A stretch of 39,346 nucleotides of DNA from an uncultured Prevotellaceae bacterium (GTDB lineage: Bacteria > Bacteroidota > Bacteroidia > Bacteroidales > Bacteroidaceae), in assembly GCA_902776665.1 (NCBI GenBank), contig CACYQZ010000028.1, positions 1 to 39,346 of the forward strand, read 5' to 3'. Shown one piece after another: positions 1-7,661 of this stretch; the first letter of the stretch is position 1, and the number at the start of each line of letters is the position of its first letter. The notes beneath the pieces were generated by a model. It was not told where the DNA came from. It did no database searches and worked only from the letters and a program-made list of their open reading frames with translations. Both the position numbers and the translations under genes were made by a program.

Positions 1-217
1 TTTTGGGATTAATGTCAAGAGGATTCGTAACACGATAAACCTGCTTGATATTAAAACTCACACCACCGATAGTTTTACACTCAACGTCAATTGTACCGCC
101 ATCGACCCCAATCATTTTTTTATAAACTCCATCTATTGGAATTTGGAAAATTGGGGGGTCGCACGAAACAAAGCATAACGCTAACACAATTGTAAATATA
201 TACATCAATGATTTCAA
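1..217 (-). CDS. partial lipoprotein, putative immunity-type partner of an RHS cassette
   Basis: The reading frame is open to the window edge, so only the N-terminal part is visible (about 72 codons). It begins with a hydrophobic segment ending in a lipobox-like LCFVSC, so a lipoprotein is likely. ATG at 205 gives a signal peptide with no basic residue. TTG at 217 adds a lysine and is the more natural start, although it lies exactly where the RHS-tip repeat ends. The frame continues upstream without a stop into RHS-tip remnant 1. Position after an RHS tip and the secreted character suggest an immunity-type protein, but the family is not recognised and that role is inference. Confidence 0.5.
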   Translation of the reverse strand, partial: MKSLMYIFTIVLALCFVSCDPPIFQIPIDGVYKKMIGVDGGTIDVECKTIGGVSFNIKQVYRVTNPLDINPK

Positions 218-340
218 ACCGCCGTAGGGGTAGTAGTGATTCATTTGCTCTACTTCGCCATTTTGGTTGGAAACCACGCGGACATTTCCCTGATGGTCGG
301 TCGAAAATTTGTCAAGGTCATGAGTATATTCATATTCCAT
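214..340 (-). pseudogene. RHS-tip remnant 1
   Basis: Reading from an ATG at 340, the frame encodes DHQGNVRVV, then a short spacer and YYPYGGL. These are hallmarks of the end of the RHS/YD-repeat core in Bacteroidota. Only about 40 codons are present, with no upstream YD repeats, so this is an orphan tip and not a full RHS protein. The block 214-298 matches 951-1035 at 82 of 85 positions. It ends right after GGL, where the lipoprotein begins. The first residues overlap the 3' end of the secreted-protein gene that stops at 330. Confidence 0.65.
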
Positions 341-797
341 ATTCTTTAAACTTTTTCACTTTTAACTTGCCTCGTTTATTTTTATAAAACATCTCTATCC
401 ATCCTCCTGTTCTTATTATTTCTTTCCCATTTTCATAGCAATATGTTGCACACCCAACAGATACGACAAAATACTTTTTAAAATGACGACTTTCAATAGG
501 ATATTCTAAGAAATATACAGGTGAATTTTTTGAGGGTTTTTGTATCCGTATTGGAGTATTTTGGAACTTCTGAATAAGTTCATATATAGTTTCCTCATAA
601 TCTTTTTTATTTTGATTTATGAATGTGGAGTCTACATTTATTAAAATAAATAGCGTATCGTTCTTATCCTTATATCCTTGTTTACATAGATACTTGTGCA
701 AGGTGCAAATCACGTCATTTATGGTTAATTGTTCAAATTGACAATAACCTGTTGCACAGATAAATAAAAAGAAAATTAATAAAAAGTTTTTTTTCAT
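330..797 (-). CDS. secreted protein of unknown function (possible immunity protein)
   Basis: This encodes 155 residues starting with a basic MKKN followed by a long hydrophobic stretch and an ATGYCQ-like processing site, so export by signal peptidase I is likely; a lipoprotein is less likely because no good lipobox is present. The rest is lysine-, tyrosine- and isoleucine-rich, with several cysteines. The family is not recognised. It starts 2 nt after the stop of RHS-tip remnant 2, so the two are read as one unit, the arrangement expected for a toxin tip followed by its immunity gene. AT-rich codon use contrasts with the core genes from 3079 onward. The immunity role is inferred only from position. 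Confidence 0.6.
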   Translation of the reverse strand: MKKNFLLIFFLFICATGYCQFEQLTINDVICTLHKYLCKQGYKDKNDTLFILINVDSTFINQNKKDYEETIYELIQKFQNTPIRIQKPSKNSPVYFLEYPIESRHFKKYFVVSVGCATYCYENGKEIIRTGGWIEMFYKNKRGKLKVKKFKEYGI

Positions 798-798
798 T

Positions 799-1062
799 CT
801 ATATAAAAATCATTAAAGGAATTGTTGCAAAAACACCATATTGATTATATTTGTAGATTAGCCCACTACCCATACCTATGACATATTCAGTTCCAACCGC
901 AGTCTTGATGTCCTGTTTCGTTGGCGCATCACTGCCAGTGCCTTCGCCCATCAAACCGCCGTAGGGGTAGTAGTGATTCATTTGCTCTACTTCGCCGTTT
1001 GGGTTGGCAACCACGCGGACATTTCCCTGATGGTCTGTGAGTATCATAAAAAAGACTTTCAT
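799..1062 (-). pseudogene. RHS-tip remnant 2 with short C-terminal tail
   Basis: The 87-residue frame carries DHQGNVRVV, YYPYGGLMGE and GSDAP, the end of an RHS core, followed by about 45 residues of different character ending in a hydrophobic segment. This tail could be the last piece of an effector domain; it is too short to be a recognisable toxin. The RHS part is shared with remnant 1 (951-1035 versus 214-298) and with remnant 3 (924-975 versus 2014-2065, 49 of 52 identical). No YD repeats precede it, and homology to remnant 1 begins abruptly at DHQG, so the ATG at 1062 is likely accidental. Confidence 0.6.
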
Positions 1063-1106
1063 AACTTAGGCTATTAATTCGAATATTATGTCTTTGACTT
1101 TTTGTT

Positions 1107-1832
1107 TCATCTCATTCCATACCGATATTTAGCTTGAATAAGGTTAGTTTGCCGTTCCATCTTATTCTGATTAATTTCATATGTATATAAAAGAACGGTA
1201 TCTGTTGTAAATTTATTGAGTAAAATCATATTTTTCTTCTTTTCAAGAATTTCACCCTTCTGCAGGTTTAAAACATCTTTTTCTTGTTTTGTTAGTCTTA
1301 TGAGCTCTTCAGTTCCATAAATTGTGTTTTTTCCTGAAACAACGACATAATCACCTTCGGAATGCAATGTCTCGACAATCATATTGTAATGGATTTGATA
1401 CAAACTGTCAACAAGAACCTTTCGATGGTTATGCTTTTGTTGTGCAAATGAATCAAGATTTTCAATTGCCTGTAAAACAATTCTATCGTTTTGATGTTCT
1501 AAAATTAAAGTAGATTCATTTTGTATTGTGACTCTAAAAAAAACGCCATATAAGCCAATATATAAAAGAGAATCATCCTTTATAAACCATTCCTTCTTCC
1601 AAATTAAATCTTCAGCAAAGGAGAAGTCATGCAAATGACCGTCAATGTCTTGTTCGGAGACCTGTAATTCACCTGTTTTATAAAACGTAAAATATATGGG
1701 CAGGTTCGCGGTATTATTCGAATAATACCATGAACGGTTCTCGCCCTTTGTTAATAAGGTTTTTAGGTCGTGGTCGCTATCGCATGAACATAACAAGACC
1801 AACAAAATGCTATAAAAGAACAAATTTTTCAT
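1107..1832 (-). CDS. lipoprotein of unknown function (possible immunity protein)
   Basis: This is a 241-residue protein. It starts with MKN, a hydrophobic helix and the lipobox LLCSC, so it should be a lipid-anchored envelope protein. The mature part is rich in aromatic, acidic and lysine residues with a predicted beta-rich character (alternating YFTFYK and FFRVTI-like strands). No family is recognised. It starts 9 nt after the stop of the decayed effector tail at 1842-1934, in the position of an immunity gene behind an RHS tip. It is intact, whereas the RHS and toxin fragments before it are broken, as expected if the immunity protein remains useful. That interpretation is inference. Confidence 0.65.
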   Translation of the reverse strand: MKNLFFYSILLVLLCSCDSDHDLKTLLTKGENRSWYYSNNTANLPIYFTFYKTGELQVSEQDIDGHLHDFSFAEDLIWKKEWFIKDDSLLYIGLYGVFFRVTIQNESTLILEHQNDRIVLQAIENLDSFAQQKHNHRKVLVDSLYQIHYNMIVETLHSEGDYVVVSGKNTIYGTEELIRLTKQEKDVLNLQKGEILEKKKNMILLNKFTTDTVLLYTYEINQNKMERQTNLIQAKYRYGMR

Positions 1833-1841
1833 AAAAATCCA

Positions 1842-2080
1842 TTAAAATGAAATACGATTACCTCCATCTATATATTCAAATTGACTGTTTGCGCCATATT
1901 TTTCCAATAAATGTTGAGCATCCAAGAAAGACCATTGTACCACCGTGCCCCATAGTCATACCAATCGAGGCCGCTGTGGCGGTCGAGTTCCTTGCCGTTG
2001 TATTTGTAGGGCTGCGCGTCACTGCCAGTGCTTTCGCCCATCAAACCACCGTAGGGGTAGTAGTGGTAAGATTTCGTCAT
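1842..2080 (-). pseudogene. RHS-tip remnant 3 with frameshifted effector tail
   Basis: From ATG 2080 the frame reads YYPYGGLMGE, GSDAQPYKYNGKELD and LDWYDYGARWY, the most complete RHS-core end in the window (the KYNGKELD/YDYGAR signature). After YN, at about 1934, the original frame continues into unlikely sequence and stops at 1868. The adjacent frame from 1934 to a stop at 1842 encodes 30 sensible residues (WSFLDAQHLLEKYG and IDGGNRISF at the end). That looks like the true C-terminal end of a lost effector, joined out of frame. A promoter-like box (2087-2094) lies 6 nt before ATG 2080, so an apparent upstream ATG at 2098 overlaps the promoter and is not preferred. Confidence 0.6.
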
Positions 2081-2086
2081 ACGCTG

Positions 2087-2094
2087 CAAATTTA
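2087..2094 (-). promoter_or_regulatory. -7 promoter element before RHS-tip remnant 3
   Basis: TAAATTTG followed by CAG matches the Bacteroidota -7 element TAnnTTTG. It lies 6 nt before ATG 2080. A weak TTTC about 20 nt upstream may serve as the -33 element. Transcription would run leftward through the RHS cassettes. Confidence 0.45.
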
Positions 2095-2162
2095 GCAAAT
2101 TATATTGGTTTGACGAAATTTTCGCGTCAGAATCTTACATCATTCCATCTTTTTTCCGAAAG

Positions 2163-2196
2163 TTTGTTTGTTCTCGAATTATTTTTTGTAAATTTG
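2163..2196 (+). promoter_or_regulatory. promoter of the kinase-fold gene
   Basis: TTTG (2167-2170) and TAAATTTG (2189-2196) are spaced 18 nt apart and match the Bacteroidota -33/-7 consensus. The start codon follows at 2245, leaving a leader of about 40 nt. The promoter diverges from that of the RHS array. Confidence 0.6.
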
Positions 2197-2244
2197 CAGG
2201 CGGAAACTGAACCCAAATGGGTTGTACCCAAACGAGCATAGGTT

Positions 2245-3027
2245 ATGGAAGAAATAAATGCTATATACTCGACGATCGCAGCGAACGGATTTTCGGAAAA
2301 GACGCTGCAAAAAATCACCAATTTGACAAACGACATACTATATGGAAGAAAAAATTTTATTGGATTTACTTTATCAGAGCATGCAGGACTCTGCAAAGGA
2401 GGCGCGCCTCTCATTGGGGCGGCCATCGTCGTGGGCTACGCGCACAGAAGCCTTGCAACAGGTGGCAATGCTGAATGCGGCCAAGGAAGCAGCCCAACCA
2501 ATTGGCAGATAGACGAAGTTCAGGAACAGTTGGTTGAAGAATGGTCGAAAGCGGCAGGCCTTTGGTTTGAAAACTCGGACAGCATTATCCAGAAGAACTT
2601 CGGTCCGATGATTGCCCAGGGCGCAGAAGCAAAGGTCTATTACAAAGAAGGCGACCCATCGGTGGCCAAAGAACGGGCATCGATTTACGCTACAACCCAA
2701 AAAGCTTTGGAGGCCATCGCCTTACACAATTTTCTTTTTCCTGAAACGGCAATGAGAGTAATCGGTTTTACACGCGACAGCGACGGATTGCTGCGGATTG
2801 TTCTTACACAGCCATACATTCGCTGCCAACGGCTTGCCACGAAAGAAGAAATTGACAAAATGGTTGCGGAAAAAGGGTTCCACGACAATTGGCAAGGACA
2901 AGGCGTAAATTACATTTCAGAACGATTGGTTTTAGAGGATATGCACCCTGCCAACGTGTTCATTGACGAAATAACAGAAAAGCCAATCTGTATCGACTGT
3001 ATCGTGAAGTTTGTTCGCCATTATTAG
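2245..3027 (+). CDS. polyvalent-type protein kinase-fold protein
   Basis: This 260-residue protein looks like the kinase-fold proteins, called polyvalent protein kinase domain proteins, found on mobile elements and phages. The C-terminal two thirds hold the recognisable parts. GAEAKVYY (about residue 125) resembles a glycine-rich loop, followed by a lysine-containing strand and a helix with ALEAIALHNFLFPE. LEDMHPANVF (about residue 232) resembles the catalytic D-x-x-P-x-N loop, and CIDCIVKF the metal-binding aspartate. The N-terminal third contains a glycine-rich hydrophobic segment (CKGGAPLIGAAIV). Substrate and biological role are unknown. It sits alone beside the RHS remnants and is convergent with tilS, so it may be a relic of an integrated element. 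Family assignment is from memory of the pattern. Confidence 0.6.
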   Translation: MEEINAIYSTIAANGFSEKTLQKITNLTNDILYGRKNFIGFTLSEHAGLCKGGAPLIGAAIVVGYAHRSLATGGNAECGQGSSPTNWQIDEVQEQLVEEWSKAAGLWFENSDSIIQKNFGPMIAQGAEAKVYYKEGDPSVAKERASIYATTQKALEAIALHNFLFPETAMRVIGFTRDSDGLLRIVLTQPYIRCQRLATKEEIDKMVAEKGFHDNWQGQGVNYISERLVLEDMHPANVFIDEITEKPICIDCIVKFVRHY

Positions 3028-3078
3028 AATGTGCGAAGATACGAATATTTTTCTATCAATCAAATTTTTGCTGTTTTT

Positions 3079-4422
3079 TTAATGCGTCAGCCGAAGGATG
3101 TTTTTCGTGTCAGGCGCGACGCGGAAACGGTTGTCGGGTCGTTCGGCGACGAGCCAGACGATGCGGCCAGTGGCATCGGCAACGACGGTCTGCTGCTGTT
3201 TTTCGGCGAGCGACTTTTTGCGGTCGGTGAGGTAGTCGCTGACGAGGCGGCTGCCGGTCATTCCGAAGGGTACGAAGCGGTCGCCCTGCCCTACTCGCCG
3301 CCAAGTCAATGGGAAGGCGATTTTGTCGGCATCGAGCGTGGCTGTTTCCGGCGTTTTGCTGACAAGGAAATCGGCTGTTTTCGGGAATGTTTCGATTTGC
3401 AAAACGGCATTTCCGAGGGAAAACGAACCTGCACCGCTGATTTCAACGGCTTCGGGCTGTTCGACCTGCCGATGACTCAAAACAAGGCGGTCGCGGTCGA
3501 GCGTCAGCGTGTGGTCGGGCGAGTGCCACTGCCGTCCGGGCTGCTGCGACAAAGCGTCGATGATTTCGTCGATTTGCGAGCGGTTGAAGCCGTAGGGCGT
3601 GAGCAGATGAAACAGCGCATAAGCCGGCGAAGGCTGGGCAAGCAGTTTCGGTATCGATATTTCGCAGAAAATCGGCGACTGCCCAGCAAAAAAGGTCGAA
3701 AAAGTCGATGTATTTCGGTCGAGAGCATCGTTGAGAACGCGCTCCGCATCGGCCAAATGGCGTGCCGTCAGATTCAATTCGCTCACCACCGACGGATTGA
3801 TTTCCTGTAACTTCGGCAGGATTTCGAGTCGAATTTTGTTGCGTGAAAAATCGCTTTGAAGATTGCTTCGGTCGGTGACGAAAGTTTGGCCTTGCGCGGC
3901 GAGGTATTCCTCGATTTCTTCGCGTCGAACTTCCAACATCGGACGGATGACGAAATCGCGACGCGGCGACATTCCCGTGAGTCCGCGAAGACCACTTCCG
4001 CGAACCAGATTCAACAGCAAAGTTTCGGCATTGTCGTCGGCGTGATGTGCGACGCAAACTCCCTGAAAACCAATCGATTCCAAAATTTCACTAAAGTATT
4101 GGTAGCGCAGTTCTCGTGCCGCCATTTCGATGCTGACTTTGTGCTGTCGGGCATAGTCGGAAGTGTCGAAATCGACGCGATGGAAGGGCACGTTCAACCG
4201 TTGGCAAAGCGACTGGCAAAACTGTTCGTCGCGGTCGGATTCGTCGCCACGAAGATGGAAATTGCAGTGCGCCGCCTCGACCGAAAATCCCAGTTTTTGC
4301 AGCACCAACAGCAGGCAAACGCTGTCGGCACCACCCGAGAGTGCCACCAGATAGCGTTTTTCGCGCTCCAACAGATGGTGACGCTCAATGAAATGGCTGA
4401 TTTTCGCTTCAAACTTCCTCAT
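3079..4422 (-). CDS. tilS: tRNA(Ile)-lysidine synthase
   Basis: TilS converts C34 of the CAU anticodon of tRNA-Ile to lysidine using ATP and lysine, so AUA codons are read as isoleucine. The P-loop motif SGGADS is at residues 29-34, followed by HCNFHLRG and the VAHHADDNAET region typical of the family; a C-terminal TilS substrate-binding domain follows. From ATG 4422 the product has 447 residues, a normal length. An in-frame ATG further upstream (4536) would add 38 residues read from inside the exonuclease gene and is rejected. The start overlaps the end of the exonuclease gene by 14 nt, so the two form one transcription unit. Confidence 0.95.
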   Translation of the reverse strand: MRKFEAKISHFIERHHLLEREKRYLVALSGGADSVCLLLVLQKLGFSVEAAHCNFHLRGDESDRDEQFCQSLCQRLNVPFHRVDFDTSDYARQHKVSIEMAARELRYQYFSEILESIGFQGVCVAHHADDNAETLLLNLVRGSGLRGLTGMSPRRDFVIRPMLEVRREEIEEYLAAQGQTFVTDRSNLQSDFSRNKIRLEILPKLQEINPSVVSELNLTARHLADAERVLNDALDRNTSTFSTFFAGQSPIFCEISIPKLLAQPSPAYALFHLLTPYGFNRSQIDEIIDALSQQPGRQWHSPDHTLTLDRDRLVLSHRQVEQPEAVEISGAGSFSLGNAVLQIETFPKTADFLVSKTPETATLDADKIAFPLTWRRVGQGDRFVPFGMTGSRLVSDYLTDRKKSLAEKQQQTVVADATGRIVWLVAERPDNRFRVAPDTKNILRLTH

Positions 4423-5032
4423 TTTCAAGCAGTTCATAGTCGTGGGTGGCCTCGAGCCGGCAAATCTCCCGATACATCCGCAGGCAAGCCCACGCATCGG
4501 TGGCGGCATAGCGTTTCTGTCGCTCGGTGAGCACATCGGCTTCCCAGTTCGTCAGTTGCTGTCGCTTGCTGATTTTCTGTCCAAAAAGGTTCGCGTAGAG
4601 TTTCTGCAGGCTCATATCCTCGATACCCAGTCCGCCCACCATCTTTTGCAGGTCGATGAAGCGGCCCGGAACGAAATTCTGCCGTCGTTTCAGCGAGAGG
4701 ATGTCGTCGTGGAGCGAGAGTCCAATCATCGGCACGTCGGTGTTTTCGAGCAGTCGAATGATGGCCGGCGTCATTCCCGTCATATTGAGTCGGAACAGGA
4801 AGCAGATTTCGTCGGTGGCAACCTGCAAGAGCGACACCTGATTGAGCCGTCCGCGCCGAAACGACGGTCGCGTCTCGGTGTCGATGCCGAGAAAGGGTTG
4901 CGTCAGCAGGAAATCGACGGCTCGCTCGGCCTCGCTTTCACTGAAAACGACGACGATGCGACCGCCAAACTCCGCAACGGGCAGTTCGGCAATCTCCTGC
5001 TTGGAAAACCGATTGTATAGAACCTTTTTCAT
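4409..5032 (-). CDS. RNase D-like 3'-5' exonuclease (DEDDy)
   Basis: The 207-residue protein has the DEDDy exonuclease pattern. D51 and E53 lie in GIDTETRP, an acidic residue in LHDDI is near 109, and YAATD (175-179) supplies the last motif. It lacks the HRDC domain of full RNase D, so it corresponds to the short 3'-5' exonuclease-domain proteins common in Bacteroidota, probably acting in RNA or DNA 3'-end trimming. ATG 5032 (MKKVLY) is preferred over ATG 5071: the extra 13 residues look non-conserved and the promoter lies at 5097-5104. It overlaps tilS and is likely co-expressed with it. Confidence 0.85.
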   Translation of the reverse strand: MKKVLYNRFSKQEIAELPVAEFGGRIVVVFSESEAERAVDFLLTQPFLGIDTETRPSFRRGRLNQVSLLQVATDEICFLFRLNMTGMTPAIIRLLENTDVPMIGLSLHDDILSLKRRQNFVPGRFIDLQKMVGGLGIEDMSLQKLYANLFGQKISKRQQLTNWEADVLTERQKRYAATDAWACLRMYREICRLEATHDYELLENEEV

Positions 5033-5096
5033 CTCGAAATTCGCTTCATTCGGCGAAAAAATTGCTTCCAAAGAGCAAAATATCGCTTTCGGGCTG

Positions 5097-5104
5097 CAAA
5101 ATTA
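5097..5104 (-). promoter_or_regulatory. -7 element of the exonuclease-tilS unit
   Basis: TAATTTTG followed by CAG, 64 nt before ATG 5032. No clear -33 TTTG is seen. Confidence 0.5.
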
Positions 5105-5148
5105 GAAAAAAAAGTGTAAAAAAATGAGTGAATCTGAGTTTTTTCCAC

Positions 5149-5156
5149 TATTTTTG
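5149..5156 (+). promoter_or_regulatory. -7 element of ftsK
   Basis: TATTTTTG followed by CAC, 27 nt before ATG 5184. It diverges from the exonuclease promoter about 45 nt away. The -33 element is weak. Confidence 0.5.
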
Positions 5157-5183
5157 CACTTTAAATCGAAAACACATTGAATT

Positions 5184-7622
5184 ATGGCAAAGAAAAAGAC
5201 GGAAAAGAAGCCGAAAAACTTGAAAGAAGCCACTGGCTTCCACCACATACTCGACAACGAGAAAATCGATTTCGTATTGGGAATCGTGCTCATCGCCCTC
5301 GCCATCTACGCGACGATTGCGATGGTTTCGTACTTGAACACGGGACAGGCCGACCAAAGCCTGCTCGAAGACCTGCGACCGGGCGAATGGCTCAACAACG
5401 ACCGACAATTCGCCAACTATTGCGGTTCCATCGGTGCCCTGCTCTCCCACCAACTCATCACCGTGAATTTCGGACTGGCGGCGTTTCTCATTCCCGCCTT
5501 TCTCGTGCTGGCTGGACTGCGCCTGATGAAAGTCTATCAAGTCAATCTGTGGAAATGGTTCTTCGGAATGGCGCTCGTGATGGTGTGGTGCTCGGTGACG
5601 TTTGCGAAATTCCTCTCGCCCATGATGGACAACCAAGTCTATAACCCGGGCGGCAACCACGGACTTTTCTGCGTGCAGCAACTCGAAAACATCGTCGGAG
5701 CACCTGGTCTGACGGGCATTCTGCTGATTGTCGCACTGGGATTCCTGACCTATCTCAGCGCCGAAACCATCAACGTGGTTCGGAAAATGCTGAACCCCAT
5801 CGGCTACGTGACGTCGAAAGTAAAACTCATCGTCACCAACCACCAAGAAAGTAGCGAAAACAAGCCTTCGCCGACGATTGACACGACCGAAATTCCCGAA
5901 GACCCGAAGCCGATGGTGGTAGATCTGCCGACTGGCGACGAAAAAGGTGAAAAAGGGACGATTTTGCCCGTTGTGGATACGCCCGACAAAGAGAAAGAGG
6001 ACGAGCCGGAGCCGATTGTCGAAGTGGGAAAAGACGAGGACAAGGCGAAAGGAAAAACGCTGACCATCGAGGAAATCAAGAGCACGCCCATCGACCCGCG
6101 AGAGCCCTATACACGCTATAAATTCCCGACGCTCGACCTGCTGAAAAAATACGACAATTCGGGCAAACCCGAAATCGATATGGAGGAAATCAAGGCGAAC
6201 AACCAGCGCATCGTCGAGGTGCTCAATTCGTTCAGCGTCGCCATCAAGGAAATCAAGGCGACCGTCGGTCCGACCATCACGCTCTACGAAATCACACCCG
6301 CCCCGGGCGTTCGCATTTCGCGCATCCAGACGCTTGAAAAAGACATCGCGCTGCACCTCGCCGCCCTCGGCATCCGCATCATCGCGCCAATGCCCGGCAA
6401 GGGAACCATCGGTATCGAAGTGCCGAACAAAAAGCCGAACATCGTGTCGATGGAGAGCATTCTGAATTCGAAAAAATTCCAAGAAACGACGATGGATTTG
6501 CCCATCGCACTCGGAAAAACCATCACCAACGAGGTGTATATGGCCGACCTCGCGAAAATTCCGCATCTGCTCGTCGCCGGTGCCACCGGACAGGGTAAGT
6601 CGGTCGGTTTGAACGCAATCATCACCTCGCTGCTTTACAAAAAGCATCCGAATGAACTGAAATTCGTGCTCGTCGATCCGAAAATGGTGGAATTCAGCCT
6701 CTACCAGCCGATTTCGAGCCATTTTATGGCCGCGCTGCCCGAAAACGAGGAAAAACCGATTATCACCGACGTGTCGAAAGTCGTGCGCACGCTCAACTCG
6801 CTCTGCGAACTGATGGACCGCCGCTACGAACTACTTGAACACGCCCACGTGAAAGGCATCAAGGAATACAACAAGAAGTTTGTGAACCACGAACTCGACC
6901 TGACGAAAGGCCACGAATATATGCCGTATATCGTCGTGGTCATCGACGAGTTTGGCGACTTGATTATGACCGCAGGCAAGGAAATCGAACTGCCCATCGC
7001 CCGCATCGCCCAGAAAGCGCGTGCCGTCGGCATCCATATGATTATCGCCACGCAACGCCCGACGACGAACATCATCACGGGTACGATCAAGGCGAACTTC
7101 CCCGGTCGAATGGCGTTCCGCGTGATGTCGCAAATCGACTCGCGCACGATTCTCGACCAAAAGGGTGCCGACCAACTCGTGGGCCGAGGCGATATGCTGA
7201 TTCTCATCGGAAACGAGCCTGTGCGCGTGCAGTGCGCTTTCGTCGATACGCCCGAAGTGGAGCGCATCAACAAGTATGTCGAGGCACAGCCCGGACCCGT
7301 CGAGCCGATTGAACTGCCCGAACCTGTAGCCGAAACCAGCGGCAGCGAAGGCGGCAGCGTCGGTGGTGGCGGTGGCGGTTTTATGGATCCGCTTTTCGAG
7401 GAAGTCGCCCGTGCCGTCGTGATGACGCAGCAAGGCTCTACGAGTATGATTCAGCGGCGTTTCTCGATTGGTTTCAACCGCGCCGGCCGACTGATGGACC
7501 AACTGCACGAGGCAGGAATCGTGGGCGTGGCGCAAGGTGCGAAACCCCGCGAGGTGCTCATCAGCGACGAAAACACGCTCAACGCGCTGTTTGCAAGGCT
7601 GAGAGAGCCGTCGAATGGTTAA
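5184..7622 (+). CDS. ftsK: FtsK/SpoIIIE DNA translocase
   Basis: FtsK pumps chromosomal DNA through the closing division septum and assists dimer resolution. The 812-residue protein has the full architecture. Four membrane segments lie at about residues 30-51, 91-113, 122-144 and 174-195. An acidic, proline-containing linker spans roughly 215-300. The motor domain has Walker A GATGQGKS (about 466) and Walker B VVVIDEFGD (about 585). A glycine-rich hinge leads to a C-terminal gamma winged helix (about 733-812) ending in GRLMDQLHEAGIVG, the DNA-orienting domain. It is followed by a LolA-like gene 39 nt downstream, a pairing common in Bacteroidales. Confidence 0.95.
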   Translation: MAKKKTEKKPKNLKEATGFHHILDNEKIDFVLGIVLIALAIYATIAMVSYLNTGQADQSLLEDLRPGEWLNNDRQFANYCGSIGALLSHQLITVNFGLAAFLIPAFLVLAGLRLMKVYQVNLWKWFFGMALVMVWCSVTFAKFLSPMMDNQVYNPGGNHGLFCVQQLENIVGAPGLTGILLIVALGFLTYLSAETINVVRKMLNPIGYVTSKVKLIVTNHQESSENKPSPTIDTTEIPEDPKPMVVDLPTGDEKGEKGTILPVVDTPDKEKEDEPEPIVEVGKDEDKAKGKTLTIEEIKSTPIDPREPYTRYKFPTLDLLKKYDNSGKPEIDMEEIKANNQRIVEVLNSFSVAIKEIKATVGPTITLYEITPAPGVRISRIQTLEKDIALHLAALGIRIIAPMPGKGTIGIEVPNKKPNIVSMESILNSKKFQETTMDLPIALGKTITNEVYMADLAKIPHLLVAGATGQGKSVGLNAIITSLLYKKHPNELKFVLVDPKMVEFSLYQPISSHFMAALPENEEKPIITDVSKVVRTLNSLCELMDRRYELLEHAHVKGIKEYNKKFVNHELDLTKGHEYMPYIVVVIDEFGDLIMTAGKEIELPIARIAQKARAVGIHMIIATQRPTTNIITGTIKANFPGRMAFRVMSQIDSRTILDQKGADQLVGRGDMLILIGNEPVRVQCAFVDTPEVERINKYVEAQPGPVEPIELPEPVAETSGSEGGSVGGGGGGFMDPLFEEVARAVVMTQQGSTSMIQRRFSIGFNRAGRLMDQLHEAGIVGVAQGAKPREVLISDENTLNALFARLREPSNG

Positions 7623-7661
7623 ACGATAGGCTGATTTTTGCGTCAAAAGTTATAGTGAATA

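Noticed and set aside
2342-2512. A 56-codon frame overlapping the kinase-fold gene (starts MEEKILLDLL, rich in A, E, Q)
   Set aside because: It reads plausibly as a helical protein, but the overlapping 260-residue frame keeps family-like features (CKGGAPLIGAAIV, then QEQLVEEW) through the same stretch and has the promoter. A conserved overlap cannot be excluded.
5148-6722. 524-codon frame antisense to ftsK
   Set aside because: Shadow frame with histidine, arginine and aspartate bias and no domain pattern.
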